Notes: generated from the letters alone by a model not told the origin. A stretch of DNA of 28,746 bases from an uncultured Clostridia bacterium (GCA_910583755.1 CAJTZO010000031.1:1-28746), one strand, 5' to 3'. Shown: positions 1-7,922, numbered from the stretch's first letter. Made by a program: numbers and translations.

Positions 1-1
1 A

Positions 2-49
2 CAAGAGTATTTAGATAGAAAAGGAATTCACTCCAGTTTTCGATGGTAG
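2..49 (+). CDS. 3' end of small conserved mobile-element protein (partial)
   Basis: The frame encodes QEYLDRKGIHSSFRW followed by TAG, identical to the last 15 residues of the 77-residue protein at 12148-12381. The gene starts left of the window. Position 1 is the third base of the preceding Arg codon by comparison with element Y. Function unknown. It marks the backbone gene that precedes the conserved non-coding segment in both X and Y. Confidence 0.8.
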   Translation, partial: QEYLDRKGIHSSFRW

Positions 50-70
50 AGTTTTTCCTTGTTTACTATT

Positions 71-99
71 AACAGAAACGTGACACGTTTCTGTTTTTT
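71..99 (+). terminator. Rho-independent terminator
   Basis: AACAGAAACGTG and CACGTTTCTG form a near-perfect stem followed by TTTTTT, about 20 bases after the stop of the small conserved gene. The same structure follows the homologous gene in Y (12402-12430). Confidence 0.85.
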
Positions 100-171
100 A
101 GTTGATAAAAGGAATTGCCTTTTTAAACACAAAAAGCAGTGATTTGAAACAGATGTATATTACTGACGTCC

Positions 172-200
172 AAAAATGTTGTATGCACAACGTTTTTAGA
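172..200 (+). repeat. Origin-associated motif, copy X-a
   Basis: AAAATGTTGTATGCACAACG followed by TTTTTAGA, with the inner inverted repeat GTTGT/ACAAC. It resembles motifs in the Y origin (11745, 12034) and, on the minus strand, the Z origin (22729, 22831). Y copy at 12503. Confidence 0.55.
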
Positions 201-249
201 AATAAGTATAAACAGAAGTATTAAAGTCAATAAAATAAAAACAGCCTTC

Positions 250-280
250 AGAAGTGTTGTATTTACAACGCTCTGAAAAC
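250..280 (+). repeat. Origin-associated motif, copy X-b, inside a ~31-bp inverted repeat
   Basis: The core GTTGTATTTACAAC is flanked by TTCAGA and CTCTGAA arms, giving a long imperfect palindrome. Y copy at 12581-12609 keeps the core with one or two changes. Similar to the motif in the Y and Z origins. Confidence 0.55.
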
Positions 281-312
281 AAATATAAGGTATTTATATT
301 ATTTTATAAATT

Positions 313-361
313 ATAGGGGGTATATATAATGTATGTATATATTATATATATAGGGGGGTAG
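313..361. other. Paired G-runs flanking an AT-rich dyad (possible replication or transfer site)
   Basis: TATAGGGGGTA and TATAGGGGGGTAG lie on the same strand on either side of a nearly self-complementary TATATAAT/ATTATATA core. The arrangement is kept in Y at 12644-12691. Runs of five and six G stand out in this AT-rich background. Known MobT-type oriT sites have C-run/G-run inverted repeats, whereas these are direct, so the role is open. Confidence 0.4.
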
Positions 362-629
362 TATTATTTTATCAATAATTTTCTTTCTTGATGGCAAAAA
401 AGAAATAGAAATTTTTTCTTTTTAGCTATTGAGAAAGATTTTTTTTGCAAAATTTATATGAAAATAGTTTTATTTTTTAATAGTAATTCTTGCTGATAGT
501 ATATAAAAAGGAAAAAAGAAATTTTCTATTTTAAACTGCTAAAAGGAAATTTTTTAATTAAAGATTTTGTTCAAAATTATTTTATTTTTAATAGTAAATA
601 TTATATATAGTACAATAAAAGTGATGTTC

Positions 630-753
630 CAAAAAAAGGAAAAGCCACGCCGAAGGCGTTTTGCAAATTTCAAAAAAATTTGCATTTGGGGTTTGGGGTC
701 GCCCCAACAAGCAAGGAAAGGGATATCCCTTTCCCCTGCTTGCAATCATTGCA
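630..753. other. GC-rich multi-hairpin cassette, copy X
   Basis: Consecutive inverted repeats in ~125 bp: CGCC-GAA-GGCG; GCAAATTT/AAATTTGC (663-683); GGGG-TCG-CCCC; the perfect 20-bp palindrome GGAAAGGGATATCCCTTTCC (715-734), flanked by CAAGCA/TGCTTG; and TGCAAT-C-ATTGCA (741-753). Second copy at 12994-13117. Short frames on both strands cover it, but the palindromes explain the base order better than a protein does. It could be a structured RNA, a single-strand origin or a transfer origin. Confidence 0.65.
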
Positions 754-845
754 GATTTTATTTTTTGTATGATTTTTAGGATTTCCAATGATTTTCTAAT
801 TTTTCTATTTGTCTAAAAAAGAATTAAAAACTTTCGACAAAATAA

Positions 846-916
846 TTGACAGTAAAAGGATAATATGATAACATTAGTAAATAATATTATATTATAGTAT
901 TTTTAAATAATATTAT
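846..916 (+). promoter_or_regulatory. Promoter and candidate BlaI operators of the X module
   Basis: TTGACA at 846-851, with TAACAT about 17 bases downstream as a likely -10. Two copies of the palindrome ATAATATTAT follow at 881-890 and 907-916, 26 bp apart, upstream of the repressor start at 957. Their position over the transcript start suits autorepression by the BlaI-type protein. Operator assignment is inferred from position and symmetry. Confidence 0.55.
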
Positions 917-956
917 TATGCTTTATATAATAAAAAATAAAATAAGGAGAATTATT

Positions 957-1343
957 ATGCGTAAAAAAAAGAAAGTAACCGATTCAGAAGAAATCATATT
1001 AAAATTATTATGGAAAGCAAAAGAGCCACTGTCTATTGCTCAAATTACAAATTACTTACAAGAACAAGGTGTTCACTGGGCATATAACACTGTAGCAACT
1101 TTTTTGAGAAATATGCATAAAAAGGAAACTGTGAAATTAACTAAAAAAGGCGTTTTTTATTATTATGAAGCAGCTATAACAAAGGAAGAAGTGACAAATG
1201 GAGCAATTACGTTTGTAAACAAATATTTTCAAGGTTCCTTAAAAAATTTTTTATTAAATTTTTCATCGGAAAGAGGCTTAACAGAACAAGAAATAAAAGA
1301 TTTAAAGGAGTGGGTGGAACAACTAAATGACAATCATAAATAA
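957..1343 (+). CDS. BlaI/MecI/CopY-family transcriptional repressor
   Basis: A 128-residue protein starting at the ATG behind AAGGAG (943-949); an in-frame upstream ATG at 918 lacks a ribosome binding site. The winged-helix N-terminus reads VTDSEEIILKLLWKAKEPLS and then HWAYNTVATFLRNM, the classic BlaI/MecI pattern of an N-terminal DNA-binding domain with a short C-terminal dimerization tail. Family members repress their own operon and are inactivated by a partner BlaR1-type membrane protease. The gene overlaps the BlaR1-like gene by 17 bases, so the two are translationally coupled. The Y paralogue (13332-13715) has the same length and layout but is only moderately similar, so the modules diverged well before this tandem array formed. 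What it regulates is inferred from gene order. Confidence 0.9.
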   Translation: MRKKKKVTDSEEIILKLLWKAKEPLSIAQITNYLQEQGVHWAYNTVATFLRNMHKKETVKLTKKGVFYYYEAAITKEEVTNGAITFVNKYFQGSLKNFLLNFSSERGLTEQEIKDLKEWVEQLNDNHK

Positions 1344-2712
1344 AATGGTAATTATGACATTGATACTTTCCTTTTTATCAAGTTGGATAGGAAGCTTTTT
1401 TTTAGCAACACAAAATTTTATTTATAGACATACATCAGCAAAATTTGTTGTATTATTAAATAAATTAGTATTATGCTGTTTTATCACACCTGTTTTTTTG
1501 ATAAAAGGATTATGGAGCGGTTGGGTACAGGAACAAATTGGATACCATGTTGTAGTAGAAGTACAAAGAGGAAGCATAAAAGAAGCTATTTATACGACAA
1601 AAGACATGATACATTTTGAAGAAATAATTTCTGTAGTATGAGTGATAGGAATCATATGTTATTTATTGATACAAACATTTGTTTTTATCAGTTTTCTAGC
1701 TCATATAAAAATAGATAGCAAGCTTATATTGCATGGTATATGGTATCATACATTTCAAAAGCTTTGCAAACAAAAAGGATTAAAACAGATTTATTTATTA
1801 TCTTCTTCTAATTTACATCAACCTAGTACTACAATGGACAGTAAAAATATTTATTTGTTTGTACCAGAATATTTGCTTGATACATTAGAAGAAAAATATG
1901 TTGCTATGATATTAAATCATGAGCTGACGCATATTAAAAACAATCATATTCCCTTCCAGATATTAGCAACTGTTTTGAATGCTTTTCATTGGTTTAATCC
2001 ATTGTTTTATGTTTTAAAAGAAAATTTATCAGAATGGATAGAAATAAGCTGTGATGAGGAAGCAACATTTTATTTAGGAGAGGAATATAAAAAAGATTAT
2101 ACAGATTTGCTGGTTCGTTTAAATGAAGAACAAGCAAAAATACAAAAATGTAAAATTGTATTTTGCTTTAGTAATAGTAAAAATCTAAAAATTCTAAAAA
2201 AAAGGATGTGGTGTATTATGAGAAAAAGAACTTTAGGGAAAAAATGTACCAGAATAGCGGCATTAGCTTGTTTTTTAGGAGCAGTTCATGTCGGAAATGT
2301 TTTAGCAACAGAACTAGATAAACCAATAAACGAATTTTTTGCAGTAGATGCAGGTGTATTTTATACAGATGAAATTACATGGGTAGACCCTAGTGAGGAC
2401 ACAGATAACGTTTTTATTGATTTTGATGATAGTGCATTTGACACAGAAAATGATATTATTTTTGAGCAAGGGGATAATATTACATATGAAATACTTTTTG
2501 AAGATGGTACAGTAAAAAATATTACAGAAAATACTGATATGGAAGTAATACATGAACATAATTACGTAAAAACAAATTTGAAAAAACATATAAAAAATAG
2601 TGATGGTTCTTGTGTTATCTATACTTATGCTGGAAAGGTGTGTACAGAATGTGGGAAAGAGGTTTATGGAGATTTTTTGACAGAAATAACCTATAAACCA
2701 TGTATACATTAA
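1327..2712 (+). pseudogene. BlaR1-like M56 membrane metalloprotease, interrupted by an in-frame TGA
   Basis: One continuous frame of 461 sense codons, broken only by TGA at 1639-1641 (codon 105). Aligned to the intact Y protein (IIQILWLIG versus IISVV*VIG), the stop sits at a Trp codon. N-terminal hydrophobic segments precede the zinc motif HELTH (H198), the conserved WFNPLFY stretch and the SCDEE motif typical of M56 peptidases. Another membrane segment (around AALACFLGAVHVGNVLA) leads to an outside C-terminal domain. No penicillin-binding SxxK domain is seen; the tail instead holds SDGSC, a CTECG pair and a final KPCIH. Restart at the GTG right after the stop, or readthrough, could give some product, but the N-terminal membrane part would be separate. 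TGA is an ordinary stop elsewhere here (for example at 10573 and 28491), so a nonsense mutation is the simplest reading. Confidence 0.8.
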
Positions 2713-2780
2713 AGATAATCCTCAGATAATATGGCATTTTAGCCTATATTATAAATAAAAAAAGAAAGGAGAAGATTGAA

Positions 2781-2801
2781 ATGCGTTGGAGGGGTGGATA
2801 A
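2781..2801 (+). promoter_or_regulatory. Conserved leader with six-codon frame (MRWRGG), copy X
   Basis: GAAAGGAG stands at ribosome-binding distance before ATG CGT TGG AGG GGT GGA TAA. The gap between the BlaR1-like gene and the cargo in Y carries a matching stretch at 15184-15204, where the third codon is TGA. Little else in the two gaps matches except AATTCTAT. It could be a leader peptide controlling cargo expression, or a purely RNA-level element. Confidence 0.4.
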
Positions 2802-2935
2802 TAAAAGAAAAATGCCTTATAAAATAAAGTTTTTCATTGCATAGCAGGCATAGAATTCTATATTTCTATAAGACATTTATTTTTAGTATAGCAAATAAAA
2901 TAGAAAATTTCAATCTAGTTAAGGAGGAATATATT

Positions 2936-3640
2936 ATGAAAAAATTAGCAAGTATTTTTTTAACAATTTGTATGTTAGGAACAGCTGGTATTACAACAGC
3001 ATTAGCAAATGACTTTTCGGACACACAGGGAGAATTTATCAGTATTTCAGATACTAACGAGTTAATTCCTATTGAAATAGATGATACAAATGTAATTTCT
3101 ATAGATGATGCAATAGAAATAGATGCAACAGAAATGAAAGAAAATGAAGATATTAGTACTCAAGCAAGTGGTATTGGAACTGCCTATGTTCAAGGAGAAT
3201 ATATCAGACTTTTTCCTGTAGTTGAAGAAAATGGAGAATATAAAATTGTACCATATGGTTATCAATTTGTAGGGGCTGAAGGTAACACCTATGTTAGTGG
3301 TACAGCTACTGCAGAAATACAAAATCAACTTAATTCTGTTGCTGAATTAAATGGATATGAACCTTTAGGTTGGTATATAACAGGCTCTATTCATCTTGAA
3401 GTAGACAAACCAGATAGATTTACTTTTAATATCTATCCTAAAGAAAATGACAAACTTTATTCTACAACAGCACAAAATGGCTCTAATGTTTTTAACTTCA
3501 TGACTCTTTATCCAACTGATACAACAGCAAGTTATTCTTTGGGAATGAGAGGACACGTTTACTATACAACAATGTATCCAAACGCTCCTGTATCAGGACA
3601 AAAATCAACTTGTTTACTTGTATATTTTCCAGCAAAATAA
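2936..3640 (+). CDS. Secreted protein of unknown function (module X cargo)
   Basis: 234 residues from the ATG behind AAGGAGG; the frame extends further up without a start signal. A clear Sec signal peptide runs MKKLASIFLTICMLGTAGIT and ends near ALA-ND. An acidic, Ser/Thr/Ile-rich linker (about residues 25-75) follows, then a domain of ~155 residues with many Gly, Tyr and Thr and predicted beta strands, including YIRLFPVVEENGEYKIVPYG. No membrane anchor or cell-wall sorting signal is visible. I do not recognise the fold. It is the first gene after the BlaR1-like gene, the same slot that the CHAT protease fills in Y, so it may be the effector or signal protein of the module. It is followed after 25 bases by the gene at 3666, probably in one transcript. 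Confidence 0.75.
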   Translation: MKKLASIFLTICMLGTAGITTALANDFSDTQGEFISISDTNELIPIEIDDTNVISIDDAIEIDATEMKENEDISTQASGIGTAYVQGEYIRLFPVVEENGEYKIVPYGYQFVGAEGNTYVSGTATAEIQNQLNSVAELNGYEPLGWYITGSIHLEVDKPDRFTFNIYPKENDKLYSTTAQNGSNVFNFMTLYPTDTTASYSLGMRGHVYYTTMYPNAPVSGQKSTCLLVYFPAK

Positions 3641-3665
3641 TATAATAAAAATGAGGTGTTAAAAT

Positions 3666-4247
3666 ATGAATATGTATAATGTAACATTGGTGCAGGACAC
3701 TCCATTAGGTAAAGGTTATATTATGCTACCAAAGTATATGCCTAAAAAGTGGGAGCCTAAAGATTCGCAATTTCATACACAATTAAATTATGGTTTTCAA
3801 TCAACAGGTAACACTACTGTTGCAGACAGTGATGTTACCAAAAGTAACATGATTATAGAAGAGCATAAGCAAGAATTGTTGGATAAACTGCATTTTGGGC
3901 AGAGTGACCTCTCTATGGAAGAATGGGACGATTTTTTGTTAGAATTGACGGACATGGGTTTGATTACAAATGGTCAGCGTTTAGAAGCTATGGGACATTT
4001 AATTCCTATACCAGATATGGAACCTGGGTCTTTTACGGTCACATATGAACAAAAATCAGATCCCTATGATGCATATTTACCAAGTAACTGGAAAGGTGAC
4101 CCATTAGACTTTATTGAAAAAATGGATTTTTATTTGTATAAACAAATGTTGGGTGCAAAATTAAATCATGTTGGCACGATTGGCATTGAAAATACAAGAA
4201 AAACTTATAGTAAAATTGCTGATATTGTAAAAGAGATTTTGTTATAG
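3666..4247 (+). CDS. Hypothetical protein, 193 aa
   Basis: The ATG lies behind GAGGTG, 25 bases after the secreted protein, so co-transcription is likely. No signal peptide or membrane segment. The centre is acidic and helical (EEHKQELLDKLHFGQSDLSM, then EEWDDFLLELTDMGLITNGQ), followed by a Pro-rich stretch (HLIPIPDMEPGSF) and a helical end. I do not recognise a family with confidence; it reads like a small cytoplasmic Clostridia protein. It could be an immunity or accessory factor for its neighbour, but only gene order suggests this. Confidence 0.7.
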   Translation: MNMYNVTLVQDTPLGKGYIMLPKYMPKKWEPKDSQFHTQLNYGFQSTGNTTVADSDVTKSNMIIEEHKQELLDKLHFGQSDLSMEEWDDFLLELTDMGLITNGQRLEAMGHLIPIPDMEPGSFTVTYEQKSDPYDAYLPSNWKGDPLDFIEKMDFYLYKQMLGAKLNHVGTIGIENTRKTYSKIADIVKEILL

Positions 4248-4257
4248 TTTGAAATGG

Positions 4258-4289
4258 CAGAAGTAAAGTTGTTTGCTTCTGTCTTTTTC
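4258..4289 (+). terminator. Rho-independent terminator
   Basis: CAGAAG-T-AAA and TTT-G-CTTCTG form a stem followed by TCTTTTT, 10 bases after the stop at 4247. It separates the 2936-4247 transcript from the next gene. Confidence 0.7.
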
Positions 4290-4359
4290 ATATAAAATAA
4301 ATATCATAAAAAAATAAAAATTGTTATATCTTTTCATAAAATGGAAAGGGGATGTTAAA

Positions 4360-5430
4360 ATGAAAGTATGCAATATTACAGCGATGAAACAGGCAAGTTA
4401 TATTTCTAACAAGGAAAACAAAAAAAATGAAATAAAAACAGAAGAAGTTACAAAAAAACAAAACAGTGCTGTGGATATGATACAGCTGAGCAGTACACAA
4501 AAACAAGAAATACAAGATATGTTAGTAAAAGATGAAAAATATCAGCAAATACAATTTCAGGAGAGAGAAAAAAAGTATCCTATTATCAATCGTTTTAGCG
4601 ATGTTGGTGTTGCACATGATGATAAAGAAATTCATCAAATGCAAAAAAACTTCTGGAAAACTACAAAAGAAATCACAGGTGATTTTTTAGATGGAAAAGC
4701 AACTGTGGATGATATAATGAACTATTTTTGTGATATTACTGATGAGGCATTTGAGAAGTATACAGAAAAAGGTTATATGGGTGATTTTAACAGTGAAAAA
4801 ACAGCATTATTAAATCAACTCTACAGAGATTTTCGATTTTCTGTAAATAGTGCAGTATATCATAGGAATATAGATGAAGGAAAACAATATTGTGAATTTG
4901 CAGACTATGGTTATCACTATTATAATGCAGATTATTACTATAAAGCAAAAGAATTAACAGACGCTGTAGAACAGGAAGTCATGTTTGTGGCAGAGGAAAA
5001 AGGAATAGAAAACTATACTGCCCCTACCGATTTACAAGGTTATTATAAAGACCTAAATACTTTTATGTTTACTACACATGGATTTATTAATGAGATGATT
5101 GATGTTACAAAAGAACCTCCAAGAGATTTTAAATTTTTTAGACAGGAAAGTTCTTATCAGCCTATCCCAGAAAATTTATATTATGAGCAAGGAGAAGATG
5201 GAAAATGGTATAATAAAAATCCATCAAACCATTTTTATGGATGTGTTGTAAAAATATGGTCTGGTGATTGGTATGGGGAAGAAAAAATTCCTTTTAAAGG
5301 AAGTTTGGACGACATCAAAAATGTAGCTGATGTATTTCAAAATCATAATATACCAAAATCAATCAAAAATTATTTGAGTAATTTACAAATATATAGTGAT
5401 GCTGCTAATAGTCTTATGTATTGGAAATAA
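4360..5430 (+). CDS. Hypothetical protein, 356 aa
   Basis: Start chosen at the ATG behind GGAAAGGGG; a TTG at 4321 in the same frame has no such site. The protein is hydrophilic with no signal peptide. The N-terminal ~50 residues are Lys/Glu/Asn-rich and probably disordered, ending in VDMIQLSSTQKQEIQDML. A mostly helical body rich in Tyr and Asp follows (CEFADYGYHYYNADYYYKAK), then an aromatic C-terminal part (NHFYGCVVKIWSGDWYGEEK). I do not recognise a family. It stands alone between two terminators, between the BlaI-controlled cluster and the pAgo gene, so membership of either system is uncertain. Confidence 0.7.
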   Translation: MKVCNITAMKQASYISNKENKKNEIKTEEVTKKQNSAVDMIQLSSTQKQEIQDMLVKDEKYQQIQFQEREKKYPIINRFSDVGVAHDDKEIHQMQKNFWKTTKEITGDFLDGKATVDDIMNYFCDITDEAFEKYTEKGYMGDFNSEKTALLNQLYRDFRFSVNSAVYHRNIDEGKQYCEFADYGYHYYNADYYYKAKELTDAVEQEVMFVAEEKGIENYTAPTDLQGYYKDLNTFMFTTHGFINEMIDVTKEPPRDFKFFRQESSYQPIPENLYYEQGEDGKWYNKNPSNHFYGCVVKIWSGDWYGEEKIPFKGSLDDIKNVADVFQNHNIPKSIKNYLSNLQIYSDAANSLMYWK

Positions 5431-5455
5431 AAATACTAAACAAAATAATATTTTA

Positions 5456-5490
5456 CCCCTCTTTGTATTTTTAAAGAGGGGCATTTTATA
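5456..5490 (+). terminator. Rho-independent terminator
   Basis: CCCCTCTTT and AAAGAGGGG form a perfect 9-bp stem followed by CATTTTAT, 25 bases after the stop at 5430. It isolates the pAgo gene from upstream transcription. Confidence 0.8.
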
Positions 5491-5573
5491 ACTATTAATA
5501 GCGTATATAATACTTAAGTAACCATATTTTTTAGCAAGATAGAAGATAACTAATTTTTTTACTGAAATTTTGA

Positions 5574-5603
5574 TTGTTTTACAAGCTAAAAAAATGATAT
5601 AAT
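5574..5603 (+). promoter_or_regulatory. Likely pAgo promoter
   Basis: TTGTTT (5574-5579), an 18-base spacer, then an extended -10 TGATATAAT with the hexamer at 5598-5603. It lies just upstream of the pAgo start. With the terminator at 5456 it suggests pAgo is transcribed alone. Confidence 0.5.
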
Positions 5604-5639
5604 ATTATTAAAATATCTTATAATATGGAGAGAAAAGTT

Positions 5640-7922
5640 ATGTCATTAAAATTTTGTAAATTCAAATTTATAAAAAAAACATCACCAAAACTGTTTTGTA
5701 AATATGAAATAATTAGCAGTAATCCTTATAGTGATAAAAAGAACTTTAATGGTAATTCTGTCAGATATCAAATATTACAATATAAAGAAAATAAAAAAGA
5801 TAATAAAAGAATGTTTATCTATGTTTTAAATAATCAATACTTATTAACCTATGGAGAAATTACTAAAATTCCACCAGATTTAAAAGACATAGAACTAAGA
5901 CTTGTATCAAAAGATGAAACTTTTCCTATTACAGAAGAAACACTTGACTTATATTGTCAATGGGTAAAATATTATGTATATAGAAAGATTGTATCTTATT
6001 GTGCTAAAAATAAATATGCTTATGATTATAGAGTCGAGAATCACTACGCTGTATCACTTTCTGATATACCAAATAATAAGCTAAATGTTGTGATAAAAAG
6101 AATTTTCAATGTTGATGCAGAAGTTTTATCTGATGGTACAGCATATTTATCTGTTAATATACATCATGAATTTGAAAGCAAAAATAATCTTTATGACCTA
6201 ATAAAACAAAATAGAAATGTAATAGACATGAAAGTAAAATGCTTATGGCAAATTTATGATAATCATTATATTGTGCAGAAAGTAAATGATATTACTATAG
6301 AGAATGATATTGATACAGAAAATAGTACAAAAAAACTGAATTTAATTGATTATTGGAATAAAAAGTTATCAAAAGAAATAGAAAATATTGATAAAAATGC
6401 TCCAATTGTTTCAGCTTATAACAAAAAGAAAAAACGAACAGAACATTATATTCCACAGTCTTTATTTCCTATTGTTACACGAGAATATATTTTAATGAAC
6501 GATAGGAATTTTTCAAAAAAAGTAGATAGATACATAAAATTATCCATGCAAGAACGTATTGAAATAATACAAAGATTTTTAAAAGTATTAAATTTAAAAA
6601 AAATGAAAGGGAAAGATGAACTGATTGAAAGTGAAGTGATTGAATTATTGCCAACACCCATAAAAGAACTTGGATATCAATCATATGATATGAGCCAAAA
6701 ACTTCCAACTCTTTTCATAGCAAATAATCAGAGAATAAAGTTTAATGAAAAGTATAAAGTCTTTAAACAAGGATTTTATAAAGTTCCTGAAAAAACAATT
6801 GTTGCAGCATTTATGAGTTATGATACTGAGGCAAAACAAAGTTATGAAGTGGTAAAAGCTGTTTTAGACTTTACAAGAGGTAAAGTGAATGGTGTTAGAG
6901 ATAATCGAGTAAATGAAAAATTATTACCATTAAAATTTTATCAAAGTTCTTTTCATTACGAAAAAGGTGATATGTTGTCTTATACAGAAACTGCCCATAA
7001 AATAAAAGAAGCTGGAAATGTAAATTTTGTAGTCGCTCCATTACCAATAGAAATAGATGAAGAAGAATTTTACAAAGATTCTATAGCATCTCCATACGAT
7101 TCCTTTAAGCATGTCTTTGCTGATTTAGAAATTCCATCTCAAATGCTGTCATTAAATATGATAAAAGACATTGATACAAATAATATTTTTTACAGATTAC
7201 AAAATATTGTTTTAGGAATACTTTGCAAAGCAGGTGGAGTCCCTTGGATATTGGAAAAGCCATTAGATGATGTAGATTGTTTTATTGGTCTTGATGTGGG
7301 AACGCAAGAAAAGGGAATTCATTACCCAGCTTGTTCTGTTTGTTTAGATGGACAAGGAAATTTTATTGGTTATTATTCAACAAATGTTGCACAAAAAGGG
7401 GAAAAGATAGATACAAAATCCTTGGAAGTTATATTCAACAATGTTTTGATAGCTTATAAACAATCGTCCGGAGAATATCCAAAACATATTGTAATACATA
7501 GAGATGGTTTTTCTAATGAAGAAAAAAGTTGGTACATAGAATATTTTAATAGAAGGAATATAGAGTTTGATGTTGTTGAGATAAGAAAAAATATATCAGT
7601 ACGATTGTTAGAAGAAAATGAAGCTTCAAATGGTATGAATCCGAAAAGTGGCTCTACTGTTATAAAAGATAATACTGCATATATTATAACAACCAATGTA
7701 AAAAAATATTTAGGTTCTCCAAGACCTTTGTTATTAGTTCATCGTCATGGCAACTTGCCGATTGAAAAAATAGCAAGACAAGTTTATATACTATCAGAAA
7801 TGCACATAGGTTCTATGAGAACAAGTAGACTACCATTAACAACATTGTATGCAGATAAAATATGTAAAAATCATGACCATGTTCCTCATAATATTCTTAC
7901 AAATCAATTATATTTTTTATAA
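5640..7922 (+). CDS. Prokaryotic Argonaute (long, apparently catalytically intact)
   Basis: 760 residues from the ATG at 5640, which has GGAGAG seven bases upstream; the ATG at 5625 has none. Length and motifs fit a long-A pAgo: N and PAZ regions (about 1-280), linker, MID (about 350-540) and PIWI (about 545-760). MID has Y486-x3-K490, IPSQM (Q501) and a later Lys near 530, the pattern that binds a guide 5' phosphate. PIWI has GLDVG (D552), GEKI (E588), HRDG (D622) and YADK (D739), a complete DEDD tetrad with spacing like that of studied Clostridium pAgos. The chain ends in YFL. Family members use short guides to cut invading DNA or RNA. No partner nuclease, helicase or short-pAgo effector adjoins it; it is the last gene before the element X attachment site, so it looks like stand-alone defence cargo. 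Guide and target type cannot be read from sequence. Confidence 0.95.
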   Translation: MSLKFCKFKFIKKTSPKLFCKYEIISSNPYSDKKNFNGNSVRYQILQYKENKKDNKRMFIYVLNNQYLLTYGEITKIPPDLKDIELRLVSKDETFPITEETLDLYCQWVKYYVYRKIVSYCAKNKYAYDYRVENHYAVSLSDIPNNKLNVVIKRIFNVDAEVLSDGTAYLSVNIHHEFESKNNLYDLIKQNRNVIDMKVKCLWQIYDNHYIVQKVNDITIENDIDTENSTKKLNLIDYWNKKLSKEIENIDKNAPIVSAYNKKKKRTEHYIPQSLFPIVTREYILMNDRNFSKKVDRYIKLSMQERIEIIQRFLKVLNLKKMKGKDELIESEVIELLPTPIKELGYQSYDMSQKLPTLFIANNQRIKFNEKYKVFKQGFYKVPEKTIVAAFMSYDTEAKQSYEVVKAVLDFTRGKVNGVRDNRVNEKLLPLKFYQSSFHYEKGDMLSYTETAHKIKEAGNVNFVVAPLPIEIDEEEFYKDSIASPYDSFKHVFADLEIPSQMLSLNMIKDIDTNNIFYRLQNIVLGILCKAGGVPWILEKPLDDVDCFIGLDVGTQEKGIHYPACSVCLDGQGNFIGYYSTNVAQKGEKIDTKSLEVIFNNVLIAYKQSSGEYPKHIVIHRDGFSNEEKSWYIEYFNRRNIEFDVVEIRKNISVRLLEENEASNGMNPKSGSTVIKDNTAYIITTNVKKYLGSPRPLLLVHRHGNLPIEKIARQVYILSEMHIGSMRTSRLPLTTLYADKICKNHDHVPHNILTNQLYFL

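Larger units (their letters stand above)
1..775. repeat. Backbone direct repeat, copy 1 (pairs with 12333-13135)
   Basis: Nearly base-for-base the same as 12333-13135 for the first ~500 bases (offset 12332). Y then has an insertion or duplication of a few tens of bases around 12880-12930, and the match returns over the hairpin cassette (offset 12364). Similarity fades after about 755-775, just before the blaI promoter. This mostly non-coding stretch holds a terminator, two copies of an origin-like motif, a G-run/AT-dyad element and a hairpin cassette. I see no convincing gene between 50 and 956. Confidence 0.9.

Noticed and set aside
630..753. Retron or group II intron RNA
   Set aside because: No reverse transcriptase gene anywhere in the window.
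554..788. Small proteins over the hairpin cassette on either strand (also 12918-13146)
   Set aside because: No ribosome binding sites, frames on both strands, and the sequence is dominated by palindromes that dictate the codons.
1639..1641. UGA read as tryptophan (altered genetic code)
   Set aside because: TGA ends several well-defined genes here in normal overlaps and spacings (10573, 20256, 21399, 28491), and Trp is encoded by TGG throughout.
2314..2709. Minus-strand 131-aa frame inside the BlaR1-like gene
   Set aside because: Low-complexity shadow of the real gene without start signals; same for other antisense frames such as 3062-3328, 25820-26206 and 27049-27456.
957..2712. Beta-lactam resistance regulator pair
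   Set aside because: No penicillin-binding sensor domain and no beta-lactamase or PBP gene follow in either copy.
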